A DNA stretch of 64,000 nucleotides from positions 1 through 64,000 of the forward strand of contig JAIMBD010000005.1 of NCBI GenBank assembly GCA_023511625.1. Direction: 5' to 3'. The DNA comes from Bacillota bacterium (lineage in GTDB: Bacteria; Bacillota; Sulfobacillia; Sulfobacillales; Sulfobacillaceae). The notes below the pieces were generated by a model. The model searched no databases. It saw only the letters and a list, made by a program, of their open reading frames with translations, and had not been told where the DNA came from. Below are positions 41,780 to 50,519 of this stretch, one piece after another; the stretch's first letter is position 1, and each line of letters begins with the position of its first letter. Made by a program: the position numbers and the translations under genes.

Positions 41780-43531
41780 TCAGACCGGCTGTAGGCGACC
41801 TTGGGCCGGGACGGCCGCCATCTCGCTTAAGGCCTGGAGAATGCCGAGGTGTGAGAACGCCTGCGGGAAGTTGCCCCGCGGCACGCCGGTGGCCTGGTCG
41901 ACATGCTCGCCCAAAAGTCCCAGGCTCGTCCGGGCGGCCAACACCGGTTCCAGGGCGCGCGCGGCCTCGGCCGTGCGGCCTTGGCGCCAGTACACGCGGG
42001 CGAGCCAGGTGTTGGCCAAGACGAAGGGGTGGGCGGCGGCCCCGAACATGTCGCGGCGGTAGCGGTACACCCAGCCGTTGTCCACCAGATCGGTCTCGAT
42101 GCGCTGGAGGGTCGCCTGAAAGCGCGGGGCATCGACGGCACAGTACTCGTAGAGCGGCAGGAGCAAGAGGGCTGCGTCGACGGCGGAGCCTCCAAAGCGC
42201 TGGACGTAATGGTCTCCGGAGGGGTCGGTGCCCCACCGCTCGATGGCGGCCCGCACCCGCAGGGCCTCCTGTTCCCAGCGCAGCGCCTGCTGCCCGTGAC
42301 CCAGGCGGCGGCCGATGCGGGCGCCGCGGTCCAGCGCCACCCAGCACATCAGCTTGGAGTGGGTGTAGTGGGCGTCTTGCCCGCGGAACTCCCACAAGCT
42401 CGCGTCGCGCTCGCGCCAGTGGGCCCCGCTCCACTCCACCAGGCGGACGATGCGGGGCCAGTGCTCGGCGGCGAAGTCCCAATCGTCGCTGGCCTCCAGG
42501 TACCGGTGGAGGCTGGCCAAAAGGTCCCCTTCGATATCGAGTTGCCGTTGGTCGGCCGCACCGTTGCCCTCACGGCAGGGCCAGGATCCGGCGTGGCCCG
42601 GCAGCCATTCCAGATCCCGCTCGGCTGGCACCAGCGAGCCGTCCACCCGCACCAAGGGAGCGTCGAACGGAGCGGCCTCGGGCGCGACCCGGTTTAAGAG
42701 GAAGGCGAGGGTGGCGCGGGCTGCCTCCAGGGCTCCCGCGCCGGTCCAGGCCTCGGCCACGTAGGCGGCGTCGCGGATCCAGGTGTAGCGATAATCCCAT
42801 TGGCGCGTGCCGCCTACCTCTTCTGGCAGCGAGGTCGTGGGCGCCGCGATGACGGCGTGGGTCGGGGCGTAGGTCAGCCCTTGCAACACCAGCGCCGAAC
42901 GGGCAAAGGCTTCGGGATGGGGCCCGTCGTAGGGTATCTGCCGGCGCCGCCAGTGATGGGCAGCTGTGGCCACCGTCTCCTCAGGTCCGCGGTTGTGACC
43001 GACGGCGCCGAGTTCTACGAGGTAGCGCCCGGGACGAAGGGCCCACACGATCTCCTCGCTCGACCCCAGGCGGGGGGGAGGGAGCGGCCGCCCCTTGAGG
43101 TTTCGCACCACCAATTCCAGGTGCAGGGGCTCGAGCGGATGCCGGAGGTCGAGCCCGCGGGCAGTGGCGCGGACCGCAGCCGGAACCAGCCCGTAGTCAA
43201 AAGCCAGCTTCAGGTGAAGGCGCAGCGGGCGTCCTGCGGCGAGCGCGCGGCAAAGCACCGGCCCCTTGGGGTCGAGGAAGTCGGTGATGGATGCCGCCTG
43301 GGCCCCCTCGCCTACTCGGGTCTCGATCACGTTGGTGCCGTCGAGGTAGCGCTGGGTGACTTTCGCCGGGCCGTCCCAGGCCACTGCGAAAAAGCCGTGG
43401 CGCCGTCCGCCCAAGATGCGGGTCAGCACCGAGGGGCTGTCGAAGCGCGGGTAGGGAAACCAGTCGATGGAGGTGTCGGGACCCACCAATGCTGCCGTGT
43501 GCCCATTGGAGAGAAAGCCGTAAAAGTGCAT
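41780..43531 (-). CDS. GH15 family glycosidase (glucoamylase/trehalase-like)
   Basis: A 583-residue cytoplasmic-looking enzyme without signal peptide. The N-terminal beta-sandwich starts GFLSNGHTAALVGPDTSIDW. The (alpha/alpha)6 barrel contains RQWDYRYTWIRDAAYV, GNGAADQRQLDIEGDLL and GLLGEHVDQATGVPRGNFPQAFSHLG. ATG 43531 follows GGAGG at a rather long spacing. GH15 covers glucoamylases, glucodextranases and bacterial trehalases. Given otsAB nearby, a trehalase role is attractive but unproven. The usual YGE at the LD-x-YGE motif is EGD here, which should be checked. Confidence 0.88.
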   Translation of the reverse strand: MHFYGFLSNGHTAALVGPDTSIDWFPYPRFDSPSVLTRILGGRRHGFFAVAWDGPAKVTQRYLDGTNVIETRVGEGAQAASITDFLDPKGPVLCRALAAGRPLRLHLKLAFDYGLVPAAVRATARGLDLRHPLEPLHLELVVRNLKGRPLPPPRLGSSEEIVWALRPGRYLVELGAVGHNRGPEETVATAAHHWRRRQIPYDGPHPEAFARSALVLQGLTYAPTHAVIAAPTTSLPEEVGGTRQWDYRYTWIRDAAYVAEAWTGAGALEAARATLAFLLNRVAPEAAPFDAPLVRVDGSLVPAERDLEWLPGHAGSWPCREGNGAADQRQLDIEGDLLASLHRYLEASDDWDFAAEHWPRIVRLVEWSGAHWRERDASLWEFRGQDAHYTHSKLMCWVALDRGARIGRRLGHGQQALRWEQEALRVRAAIERWGTDPSGDHYVQRFGGSAVDAALLLLPLYEYCAVDAPRFQATLQRIETDLVDNGWVYRYRRDMFGAAAHPFVLANTWLARVYWRQGRTAEAARALEPVLAARTSLGLLGEHVDQATGVPRGNFPQAFSHLGILQALSEMAAVPAQGRLQPV

Positions 43532-43646
43532 CCGCGCGTCTGTCCTCCGTCCCGCACAACGTATGCGCCCCGGGCGGGGCGGCAATTCAGCAACCATGGT
43601 TCGACGTCCGCGGCCAAAATCCTTGTGGGTTCGGCAAGAAATTGCT

Positions 43647-43666
43647 GGGGGGCAGTGACGCCCCCC
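43647..43666 (-). terminator. Possible terminator of the CWB2 protein gene
   Basis: Minus strand: a 7-bp stem GGGGGGC/GCCCCCC with a six-base loop, followed by AGCAATTTCTTG. The trailing T content is modest. Confidence 0.5.
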
Positions 43667-43674
43667 GCGGACGA

Positions 43675-46600
43675 CTAGAGCAGGATATGCCAGAGCGTGG
43701 GCGGGCGAGCACTCCCTGTGCCGGGAAATGCCAGCGGCGCCCGGTACCAGCGGCCTAAGACTCCTGCCAGCACCGCCTCGACTCCGGGGTGCCCGGTCGG
43801 TCCCGGGGCCCAAAGCGCGCCGGGGTCGCTCAGCTGAGGCGCAAGACGATCGGCCAGCTGGCCGGGGTCGGAGGCGCGGAGGGTCTTAAGGCGGCGCACA
43901 AGGTCGGGGGGAAGCCGCAGTCCGGCGAAGTCGGCCGGTGGGCCCACCTCCACAGGAATGATCCAGGGATGGCGCCGAAGCCAGCGCACCAGGGCCGGGG
44001 TGTCGTTGCCGTGGGGGTCCCAGTACAGGATGGGGCCTTCGGCTGGGGTGTAGGCAAGTTCGGCTACCGGCGCCCCGTCGCCGGGTCGCGCCCCGTCCAA
44101 GAGGTAGACGGCATGGGGGCTCAAGGAGCCCGGCCAGTCGCTGACGGCCGTGGCGATGTCGAGCGCTGTGGCCGCCCGGTCTTGACCTTGGAACGGAGTG
44201 AGGACGGTGTACCCGTGGGTCGTAAGCCAATGGACCACGGCCGGCGCGATGGCGGCCGGGCCGCCCACCACGAAGACCCGGCGCACGCCGAGGGCGACGA
44301 GGGCTTGTCGGTCTGCGGCCGCAAGGTGGTCCGAAGGGGTCAGGAGGAGCGGGGCATCAAGGCGCCGGGCGAGAGGCGCGGCGGCCACGGCGTCGGGCGG
44401 GGTGTGGCCCGATGGGCCGGCCGCGGCCAAGACGGCGCTTTGAGCCCCTGCCGGGAAGGTCATGACGGCGATTTCGGCGGCCCGATGGACGCGGTCGCCG
44501 TCGAGGCTGAAGGCAAAGGGCGGGGGGGCATCGCTGATGGCAAAGCAGGTGAGAGCAGGAGTGCGGGCGACCATTCTGCCCGGGGCCACGCGGGTGGGGA
44601 ACAGGGGGAACCAGCGCCGGGCCGGCGCGCTGTAAACCCAGAGGCTGAAGGGGTGGACGAAGCCAGGAGGCGCCGCGATGGTCAGCCGGTAACGCGCGGG
44701 GTAGTCGCGGAGGGCTCCCGCCGCCCGAACCACGAAAGCCCACCGGAGGTGTCCGACCGGGAGCGGGCGCGGCAGCGTGGCGGCGGCCGCCACCGAGAGC
44801 AACGGAGGGTGTGGGCCGGCGCTCGGCCCCGGCGTGGCCCGGACGATCCAGCCAGAAAACCCGGCCCCGGGCGGTGCCTTAGGTCCGGGGGCTGGTGCCG
44901 GCGCCGGGGGCGGAGCCGGCGGGCCACTGGCCACCCAGGTCACGGTGGCTTCGGCGGTGACTCCGGGGGCTTGAGCGAGATAGGTGACGGGGCCCGGCGT
45001 GGAGTTGGAGACGGTGATGGAGGCCGTGCCAAGGGCGTCGGTGACGGCCGTGCCGAGGGCGCCGAACACCACCGGGACTCCGGCTTGGGGGGTGCCGGTG
45101 GCGTCTTGGAGGGTCGCTGTCAGCGTGACCGCCGCTCCGACCGGTGCGGTCGGGGTTTGGGCCGACAAGGATAGGGAAGGGCCTTTAAAGGCCGCCACTC
45201 CGTTCGGAGTCAGGGCGTAGAGCCAACGGCCGTGGGGGCTTAGGGCGAGGCTTTCCACGGGGCCGGTGCTCTGGCCTGCACCGAGGGTCACGGGGTCGAG
45301 CGGCACCGTGCCCAAAAGGCCTTGAGTCACCGAGACCACCGTCAAGGCAGAGGCGTTGGGGTCGGTGGCGAGAAGATATCCGCCGTCGGGGGTGACAGCG
45401 GCAGGGCCCGCAAGGCCGCTCGCTTGGGCCGAAAGCCAGGGCGCCCCTTGGGGTCGAAGCCCCACCAGTTGGCCGCCGCCTATGGCCACGACGCCCGGTC
45501 CGGCCGTAAGCAGGCTCGCGGCTCCGGAGAAGGGCAGGGGCGTGGCCGTACCGCCGGGCCAGGCGACGAGATTCCCGCCTTCCAAGGCCGCAACGCCGCC
45601 TTGCCAGGGGGCAAGCGCCGTGGCGACGGCGCCGCCGTAGGTGGCAGCGGTGGCTGTAAGCGTTCCGGTGGGCGTGTATACGGCGATGGCGGGCGGGTTT
45701 GCCACGGCCACCGCCAACGCGCCGTTCGGCAAGCGCGCCAGCCCGCCGGTGGGCTGTGGCGAGACGGGGAAGGTCGAAGGGACTGCCGGTTGGATCGTGG
45801 GCAGGCGGTCGATGCCGCTCGCAGCCGGGATGTAGAGGGCGTCTTGCGTGGCTTGCAGCTCGGCGGAAAAGCTGTTGAGCGGCGGCAGGGCCAAGTCGTT
45901 TAGGGGCAGGGTGGCCGGGCCTTCCCCAAAGTCAGCCCAGAGCAAGCGGTGGCCGGTAGGGGCCAACACCACCCCACCGTTGGCGCTCAAGGGCCCTTGG
46001 GGAGCCGGCCCCCCAAGGGCGGTCAGTCCCCCTGGGTTCGGGCGGTAGACCATCAACACCGGCGAGCCTTGGGCGTTTTGCCCGAGGACGTAAAGGCCGT
46101 CGGCGCCGAGTGCGAGGGATCCCGGCAAGGAAGTGGTGGCGTCACCGGCTGGGGGAAGGAGGGTGGGGCCGGTGATGGCAGGGGCGTACACCGCGTCGGG
46201 CACGTACTGCACGCCGCCGGGCTGGTTCACGGTGGAGGCCTCTTCGACCCAGAGCCCTCCTTGGCCGTCCACGGCCACACCTACGGGAATGCCGGTCTCG
46301 TCTGGGAGTACCGCCACGCTGGCCGTCCCGCTGGAGGGGTTGACGGTCACCCGCATCACGGCGGGGGTGTTGGCCGTGGCCGAAGGGATAAAAAGCACGG
46401 TGTCGTCGCCTACGGCAAGGACCCCGGCCGGCCCTGAAGGCGGGTCAGGCAGGGCGATGCGGTCGGGGAGAGTGTCGGCCGGAGCAAAGAGGCTCACCCA
46501 GGAGAGGGAAGCGGCATCGACGGCGTAACAGGTGTTGGATCGCGGACCCACCGTAAGGTACAGCGGAGTGTTGGGGTCGGTGGCCAACAGCGAGAGCGTG

Positions 46601-47007
46601 TCTTGCGTCGGGGAGGGTGCGAGGGTCAATCGCCAGATGGCGCCGGTGGCGGGGTTGAGGACCACCGCCGTTCCCCCCTTGGGAGCGACGGCGAGGTCGG
46701 GACCGAGGTTTCCGGGGTTGTCTAGGCTCCACGACCCGGTAGGTACCCAGGCGGAGGCGGTCTCGGTGAAAAGAGTCAGCGTCCCGGCCTCGTCCTCGGT
46801 CAGGGCGGCCTGGGTGAGGGGATCGTAGACGGCCTGGATGGGGGCGCTCGGCAACGGCAAAAAGCGGGTAAAGCGGTAGCCGGCGGCAAGATCGGGCGGC
46901 ACCGCAGACGACTCGGCGCGGGCCGCTAGGCCTTTGGGGACGAGGCCCGTTCCCAACAGCAAAAGGGCCAAGACGACGGTGGTCCAACGGAAAAGACGCC
47001 GTAACAC
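43675..47007 (-). CDS. Secreted beta-propeller/Ig protein with CWB2 cell-wall-binding repeats
   Basis: A 1110-residue exported protein. A signal peptide (VVLALLLLGTGLVPKGLAARA) is followed by about 620 residues of propeller-like repeats rich in G, A, P and L. Next come a big/invasin-type Ig domain (SLSAQTPTAPVGAAVTLTATLQDATGTPQAGVPV), a P/A linker, a beta domain, and at about 870-1100 cell-wall-binding-repeat-2 units (APLLLTPSDHLAAADRQALVALGVRRVFVVGG in outline; key residues LLT, L--LGV--V-VVGG). CWB2 repeats hold S-layer-type proteins of Bacillota to the wall polymer. GTG 47007 is chosen because GGAGGG lies seven bases upstream. It stands alone. Confidence 0.83.
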   Translation of the reverse strand: MLRRLFRWTTVVLALLLLGTGLVPKGLAARAESSAVPPDLAAGYRFTRFLPLPSAPIQAVYDPLTQAALTEDEAGTLTLFTETASAWVPTGSWSLDNPGNLGPDLAVAPKGGTAVVLNPATGAIWRLTLAPSPTQDTLSLLATDPNTPLYLTVGPRSNTCYAVDAASLSWVSLFAPADTLPDRIALPDPPSGPAGVLAVGDDTVLFIPSATANTPAVMRVTVNPSSGTASVAVLPDETGIPVGVAVDGQGGLWVEEASTVNQPGGVQYVPDAVYAPAITGPTLLPPAGDATTSLPGSLALGADGLYVLGQNAQGSPVLMVYRPNPGGLTALGGPAPQGPLSANGGVVLAPTGHRLLWADFGEGPATLPLNDLALPPLNSFSAELQATQDALYIPAASGIDRLPTIQPAVPSTFPVSPQPTGGLARLPNGALAVAVANPPAIAVYTPTGTLTATAATYGGAVATALAPWQGGVAALEGGNLVAWPGGTATPLPFSGAASLLTAGPGVVAIGGGQLVGLRPQGAPWLSAQASGLAGPAAVTPDGGYLLATDPNASALTVVSVTQGLLGTVPLDPVTLGAGQSTGPVESLALSPHGRWLYALTPNGVAAFKGPSLSLSAQTPTAPVGAAVTLTATLQDATGTPQAGVPVVFGALGTAVTDALGTASITVSNSTPGPVTYLAQAPGVTAEATVTWVASGPPAPPPAPAPAPGPKAPPGAGFSGWIVRATPGPSAGPHPPLLSVAAAATLPRPLPVGHLRWAFVVRAAGALRDYPARYRLTIAAPPGFVHPFSLWVYSAPARRWFPLFPTRVAPGRMVARTPALTCFAISDAPPPFAFSLDGDRVHRAAEIAVMTFPAGAQSAVLAAAGPSGHTPPDAVAAAPLARRLDAPLLLTPSDHLAAADRQALVALGVRRVFVVGGPAAIAPAVVHWLTTHGYTVLTPFQGQDRAATALDIATAVSDWPGSLSPHAVYLLDGARPGDGAPVAELAYTPAEGPILYWDPHGNDTPALVRWLRRHPWIIPVEVGPPADFAGLRLPPDLVRRLKTLRASDPGQLADRLAPQLSDPGALWAPGPTGHPGVEAVLAGVLGRWYRAPLAFPGTGSARPPTLWHILL

Positions 47008-47301
47008 GCGCAATCCCTCCTAGCGCTAGTTATCTGGAGTCCGAAATGTTGGTGGGACGAATCGAGAATTGGGGAAAAGATCCGAGAATCCTCTTTTTGG
47101 GAGGAGGAAATTGTGCCTATAGGCAATCGGAGGGATGGTCGGGGAAGACGCCATGAGATGTTTTTATTGCATGATTATCGAATGCGAGATTAGAGAAATG
47201 TATAATGGCCCAAGGCTGCGGAGTTGTCCGCGTGGAGCCTCCCCGCGCGTTGGGAGGAGATCCAGGGTGGCAGCCAACCGTAGTGCAAGGAGGACAACGC
47301 C

Positions 47302-47961
47302 ATGCAAGCGCAAGAAGCCGTGACTGCGAGTCTGCCGCGCATCGGGCAGCCGGCCCCCGATTTTGAGGCCAAGAGCACCTTTGGGCCCATTGGCCTCTCC
47401 CAGTATCGGGGCAAGTGGGTGATGCTGTTTTCGCACCCTGCCGACTTCACGCCGGTCTGCACCACCGAGATCACCGAGTTCGCCCGGCGCTACAACGAAT
47501 TTGAACAGCGCGGGGTGCAGCTTTTGGGCCTCTCGGTCGACAGCGTGCCGGCGCACCTCGCCTGGACGCGGGACATCGCCCAGCGCTTAGGACGGCCGGT
47601 GCCGTTTCCCATCATCGCCGATCTCGACATGAAGGTGAGCCAGCTGTACGGGATGATCCACCCCGGCGAGTCGGAGACTGCCACCGTGCGGGCGGTGTTT
47701 TTCATCGACCCCGAGGGGATCATCCGGGCCCTGTTGTACTATCCCTTGAGTCTCGGCCGGTCCGTGGACGAACTGTTGCGAGTGATCGACGGCCTTCAGA
47801 CCGCAGCGAAGCACCAAGTGGCGACGCCGGTGGATTGGACGCCCGGCCAGCCGGTGGTGGTCCCGGCTCCGGCGACGGCCGGCGAGATCCTCGAGGCTGA
47901 GGAGGCCAAGGCCCGGGGGCTCCAGTACGAGACCTGGTACCTGCGCCGGCGCACGCTGTAG
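47302..47961 (+). CDS. 1-Cys peroxiredoxin (Prx6/AhpC-TSA type)
   Basis: A 219-residue thiol peroxidase with the active-site motif HPADFTPVCTTE (C53), conserved Arg in TVRAVFFIDPEG and the extended Prx6-type C-terminal domain (VATPVDWTPGQPVVVP). C53 is the only cysteine, so it is a 1-Cys enzyme needing an external reductant. ATG 47302 follows AAGGAGG. A perfect TATAAT at 47201-47206 marks the likely promoter, in an AT-rich stretch containing TTGCATGATTATCGAATGC that might bind a peroxide regulator. A G+C hairpin follows the gene. Confidence 0.92.
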   Translation: MQAQEAVTASLPRIGQPAPDFEAKSTFGPIGLSQYRGKWVMLFSHPADFTPVCTTEITEFARRYNEFEQRGVQLLGLSVDSVPAHLAWTRDIAQRLGRPVPFPIIADLDMKVSQLYGMIHPGESETATVRAVFFIDPEGIIRALLYYPLSLGRSVDELLRVIDGLQTAAKHQVATPVDWTPGQPVVVPAPATAGEILEAEEAKARGLQYETWYLRRRTL

Positions 47962-47978
47962 CCAAACGCCTCGCTGGA

Positions 47979-48009
47979 GGCCCCGGTAGCCACGATGGCC
48001 GCCGGGGCC
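47979..48009 (+). terminator. Hairpin after the peroxiredoxin gene
   Basis: GGCCCCGG (47979-47986) and CCGGGGCC (48002-48009) form an 8-bp stem 18 bases past the stop. It is followed by TTATGCG, so the T tract is weak. Confidence 0.5.
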
Positions 48010-48176
48010 TTATGCGTGGGTTCGGGGCCTTGCGGGGCGCGCTTTGGGAACGATGCTCCCACTTAAAGCCAAGATGAGATGATAAGATGAGAGGGCATGG
48101 AGGCGTCTTTTCGCGGACGAAAGGCGCCCCCGAGTGGCTTCAGAGGGGACAAGGGATCCGGAGGGGGTTCGGTGCG

Positions 48177-49169
48177 ATGGCGCGGCGAGTGCCGATGACG
48201 TTTGCCTGCGCCCCGTATGACCGGATGCAGGCGCTGGTCACGGGCCAGGTCGAGCCCGAGGGGATTGCGCTGACCTACTTGGCGCAGCCGGTCGAGGAGA
48301 CCTTCTGGCGGCAGCTGCGGCACGAAGAGTTCGATGCCTCGGAGATCTCGTTCTCCTCGTTCCTGATTGCCAAAGCGCGCGGAAAGCCAGACCTCGTGGC
48401 CATCCCGGTCTTTCCTTCGCGCGCCTTTCGCCACGGCGCCATCTTCGTCAACGTCGAGGCCGGCATCGCGCGCCCCCAAGACCTCGTCGGCAAGCGGGTG
48501 GGGGTGCCGGAGTACCAACTGACGGCGTGCCTGTGGGTGCGGGGCATCTTGGAAGACGAGTACGGGGTGCGGCCGGAGGACATCGAGTGGGTCACTGGGG
48601 GCGAGGAGCGCCCAGACCGGGAGGAGAAGCTGCCGGTGGCGCCGCCAGGGGTGCGCATCCGACCGTTGGGTGCGGGCCAGACCTTAAGCCACGCGCTGTT
48701 GGCGGGGGAGATCGACGCCGTGATTGCGCCCCGTGCGCCCTCCACCCTGTTTCATCCGTCCGGCCGGGTGCGGCGGCTGTTCGAGCGCTACGAAGAACTG
48801 GAGGCGGCGTATTGGCGCCGGACCGGCATCTTTCCCATCATGCACACGGTGGCGTTAAAACGCGCCTTCTACGAGCAGTATCCGTGGGCGGCCCAAAACC
48901 TCTACAAGGCGTGTGTCGAGGCCAAGGCCCGGGCCTTGGCCCAGCTTGGGTCGACGGAGGCCTTGGTCACTGCCTTGCCGTGGCAGGTGCCGGCGGTGGA
49001 GAAGACCCGGGCCCTGATGGGGGAAGACTGGTGGCCGTACGGGGTGGAGCCGAACCGCAAGGCGCTCGAGACCGCGATCCGCTACGCCGTGCGCCAGGGG
49101 CTGATCCCCCGCGCGTTTGGGGTCGAGGAGCTGTTTGCGCCCAACACGTTGGACCACTTCGTGATTTGA
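48177..49169 (+). CDS. 4,5-dihydroxyphthalate decarboxylase-like / periplasmic-binding-fold protein
   Basis: A 330-residue protein of the Pht5-like family, which has a type II binding-protein fold: LTYLAQPVEETFWRQLRHEEFDASEISFSSFLI in outline, then VNVEAGIARPQDLVGKRVGVPEYQLTACLWVRG. There is no signal peptide, so it is probably a cytoplasmic enzyme rather than a transport receptor. ATG 48177 follows GGAGGGGG. A hairpin (GGCG-CTTT/GAAAG-CGCC around 48108-48134) lies in the leader. It begins a row of catabolic-looking genes (YciI, FAH, RibB-like). The substrate is unknown; phthalate- or protocatechuate-like acids are possible. Confidence 0.7.
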   Translation: MARRVPMTFACAPYDRMQALVTGQVEPEGIALTYLAQPVEETFWRQLRHEEFDASEISFSSFLIAKARGKPDLVAIPVFPSRAFRHGAIFVNVEAGIARPQDLVGKRVGVPEYQLTACLWVRGILEDEYGVRPEDIEWVTGGEERPDREEKLPVAPPGVRIRPLGAGQTLSHALLAGEIDAVIAPRAPSTLFHPSGRVRRLFERYEELEAAYWRRTGIFPIMHTVALKRAFYEQYPWAAQNLYKACVEAKARALAQLGSTEALVTALPWQVPAVEKTRALMGEDWWPYGVEPNRKALETAIRYAVRQGLIPRAFGVEELFAPNTLDHFVI

Positions 49170-49241
49170 CCGGAAACGGCCAGGCTTTCGCCGGATTGCG
49201 ACCCGGCTTGGTCTCGTCAGCCTCGGGAAAGGAGGGGCGCT

Positions 49242-49499
49242 ATGACCTACTTGGTGTTGGTGGAGAAGTTGAAGGAGTTCCCAGAAGACGTGCTCACCCG
49301 GCATCGCGCGTTTTTGGCCGAGAACCGCAAATTGGGTAAGGTGATTCAACACGGCCCCCTACTCGACGGGTGGGGAGAGGCCTACACCCTGGCCGCCGAG
49401 GGCTTGGAGGAGGCCGAGAGCTTTACCGACCGCGACCCCCTAAAGCAGGCGGGAGATTATGCCCGCTACATCCTGCATCCCTGGATGCTCACTCCATGA
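49242..49499 (+). CDS. YciI-family protein
   Basis: An 85-residue protein with the YCII/muconolactone-isomerase-like ferredoxin fold: VLVEKLKEFPEDVLTRHRAFLAEN, then GKVIQHGPLLDG (with the conserved His) and ESFTDRDPLKQAGDYARYILHPW. ATG 49242 follows AAAGGAGG. Relatives act in aromatic breakdown (lactone isomerase or dehalogenase side steps). It lies between the decarboxylase-like and FAH genes, consistent with one pathway. Confidence 0.8.
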   Translation: MTYLVLVEKLKEFPEDVLTRHRAFLAENRKLGKVIQHGPLLDGWGEAYTLAAEGLEEAESFTDRDPLKQAGDYARYILHPWMLTP

Positions 49500-49571
49500 T
49501 AAAGGTCTTTGCCCCGGGGAGTGACAAGAGCCCCCGGGGTCGGGCGGCTAGGCCGTAAAGGAGCGAAACCG

Positions 49572-50417
49572 ATGCGACTCGTGATGTACAATGACTGGCG
49601 GGTCGGCGTGGTGGAAGGGGAGACGATTTACGACATCACCACGCTCGTGCCCGGATGGAGTCCCGAATGGCCTCAGAACTTCATGGTGCGGTTCATCGCC
49701 GCGTTTGATGAGCTCCGCCCCCGCATCGCCGAAGCCTTGGCCACGGCGCCGAGCCTTGCGCTGGCCAAGGCCAGGCTGCTCGCGCCCCTGCTCTACCCTA
49801 CCAAGATCCTGGCGGCTCCCGTAAACTACCGCGCGCACCAGGCAGAGATGGGCCAAGTCTACCAGGGGCAGACCTTGCACACCATCGCCGAGTACGGCGT
49901 GTTCTTAAAACCCTCCTCGTCGTTGACCGGGCCCGGCTCCACCGTGCGCATCCCCTTCCCCGACCGGCGTACCGACCACGAGGGAGAGCTTGGGCTCATC
50001 ATCGGCAAGACGGCCAAGAACGTCCGGCGCGAGGAGGCGCTCGACTACGTCTTCGGCTACACCTGCGTGATGGACATGACCGTGCGGGGCGGGGAGGACC
50101 GCACCTGGCGCAAGGGGTTTGACACCTTTACGCCTATCGGGCCGTGGATCGTCACCGCCGACGAGATTCCCGACCCGGATCACCTGGATCTGAAGCTCTG
50201 GGTCAACGACGAGTTGCGGCAGAATTCCAACACCTCCTATCTGATCTACGATGTCGCCCGCATCATCGAGCTGGCCTCTACCCATCAGACCCTGTATCCC
50301 GGCGACCTGATTTCCACCGGCACGCCGGAGGGCGTGGGGCCCATTCGCCCGGGGGACCGGGTGCGCCTGGTGGTGGAACGGGTGGGAGAACTGGTGGTCG
50401 ACGTGGCCGAGGCGTAA
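49572..50417 (+). CDS. Fumarylacetoacetate hydrolase (FAH)-family enzyme
   Basis: A 281-residue enzyme with an N-terminal region MRLVMYNDWRVGVVEG and the FAH core: KILAAPVNYRAHQAEM, VFLKPSSSLTGPGSTV, FPDRRTDHEGELGLIIGK (metal-binding E-x-E), GYTCVMDMTVR and STGTPEGVGPI. ATG 49572 follows AAAGGAG. The family cleaves C-C bonds of acylpyruvates or decarboxylates and isomerises meta-cleavage products. This supports an aromatic-type pathway in the cluster. Confidence 0.9.
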   Translation: MRLVMYNDWRVGVVEGETIYDITTLVPGWSPEWPQNFMVRFIAAFDELRPRIAEALATAPSLALAKARLLAPLLYPTKILAAPVNYRAHQAEMGQVYQGQTLHTIAEYGVFLKPSSSLTGPGSTVRIPFPDRRTDHEGELGLIIGKTAKNVRREEALDYVFGYTCVMDMTVRGGEDRTWRKGFDTFTPIGPWIVTADEIPDPDHLDLKLWVNDELRQNSNTSYLIYDVARIIELASTHQTLYPGDLISTGTPEGVGPIRPGDRVRLVVERVGELVVDVAEA

Positions 50418-50519
50418 GGGCCTGGGCAGTTGACGCCTTATGCGTCCAGCCATAGGCTCTAAGACAGGACGAACGCATCGCCGGAGCCGGCGGTGTGGTG
50501 CGGGAAGGGGGAAGAGGGT

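Noticed and set aside
41685-42482. N-terminal extension of the macrodomain frame upstream of 41684
   Set aside because: The upstream part is the antisense-phase shadow of the GH15 gene, and a good ribosome binding site precedes ATG 41684.
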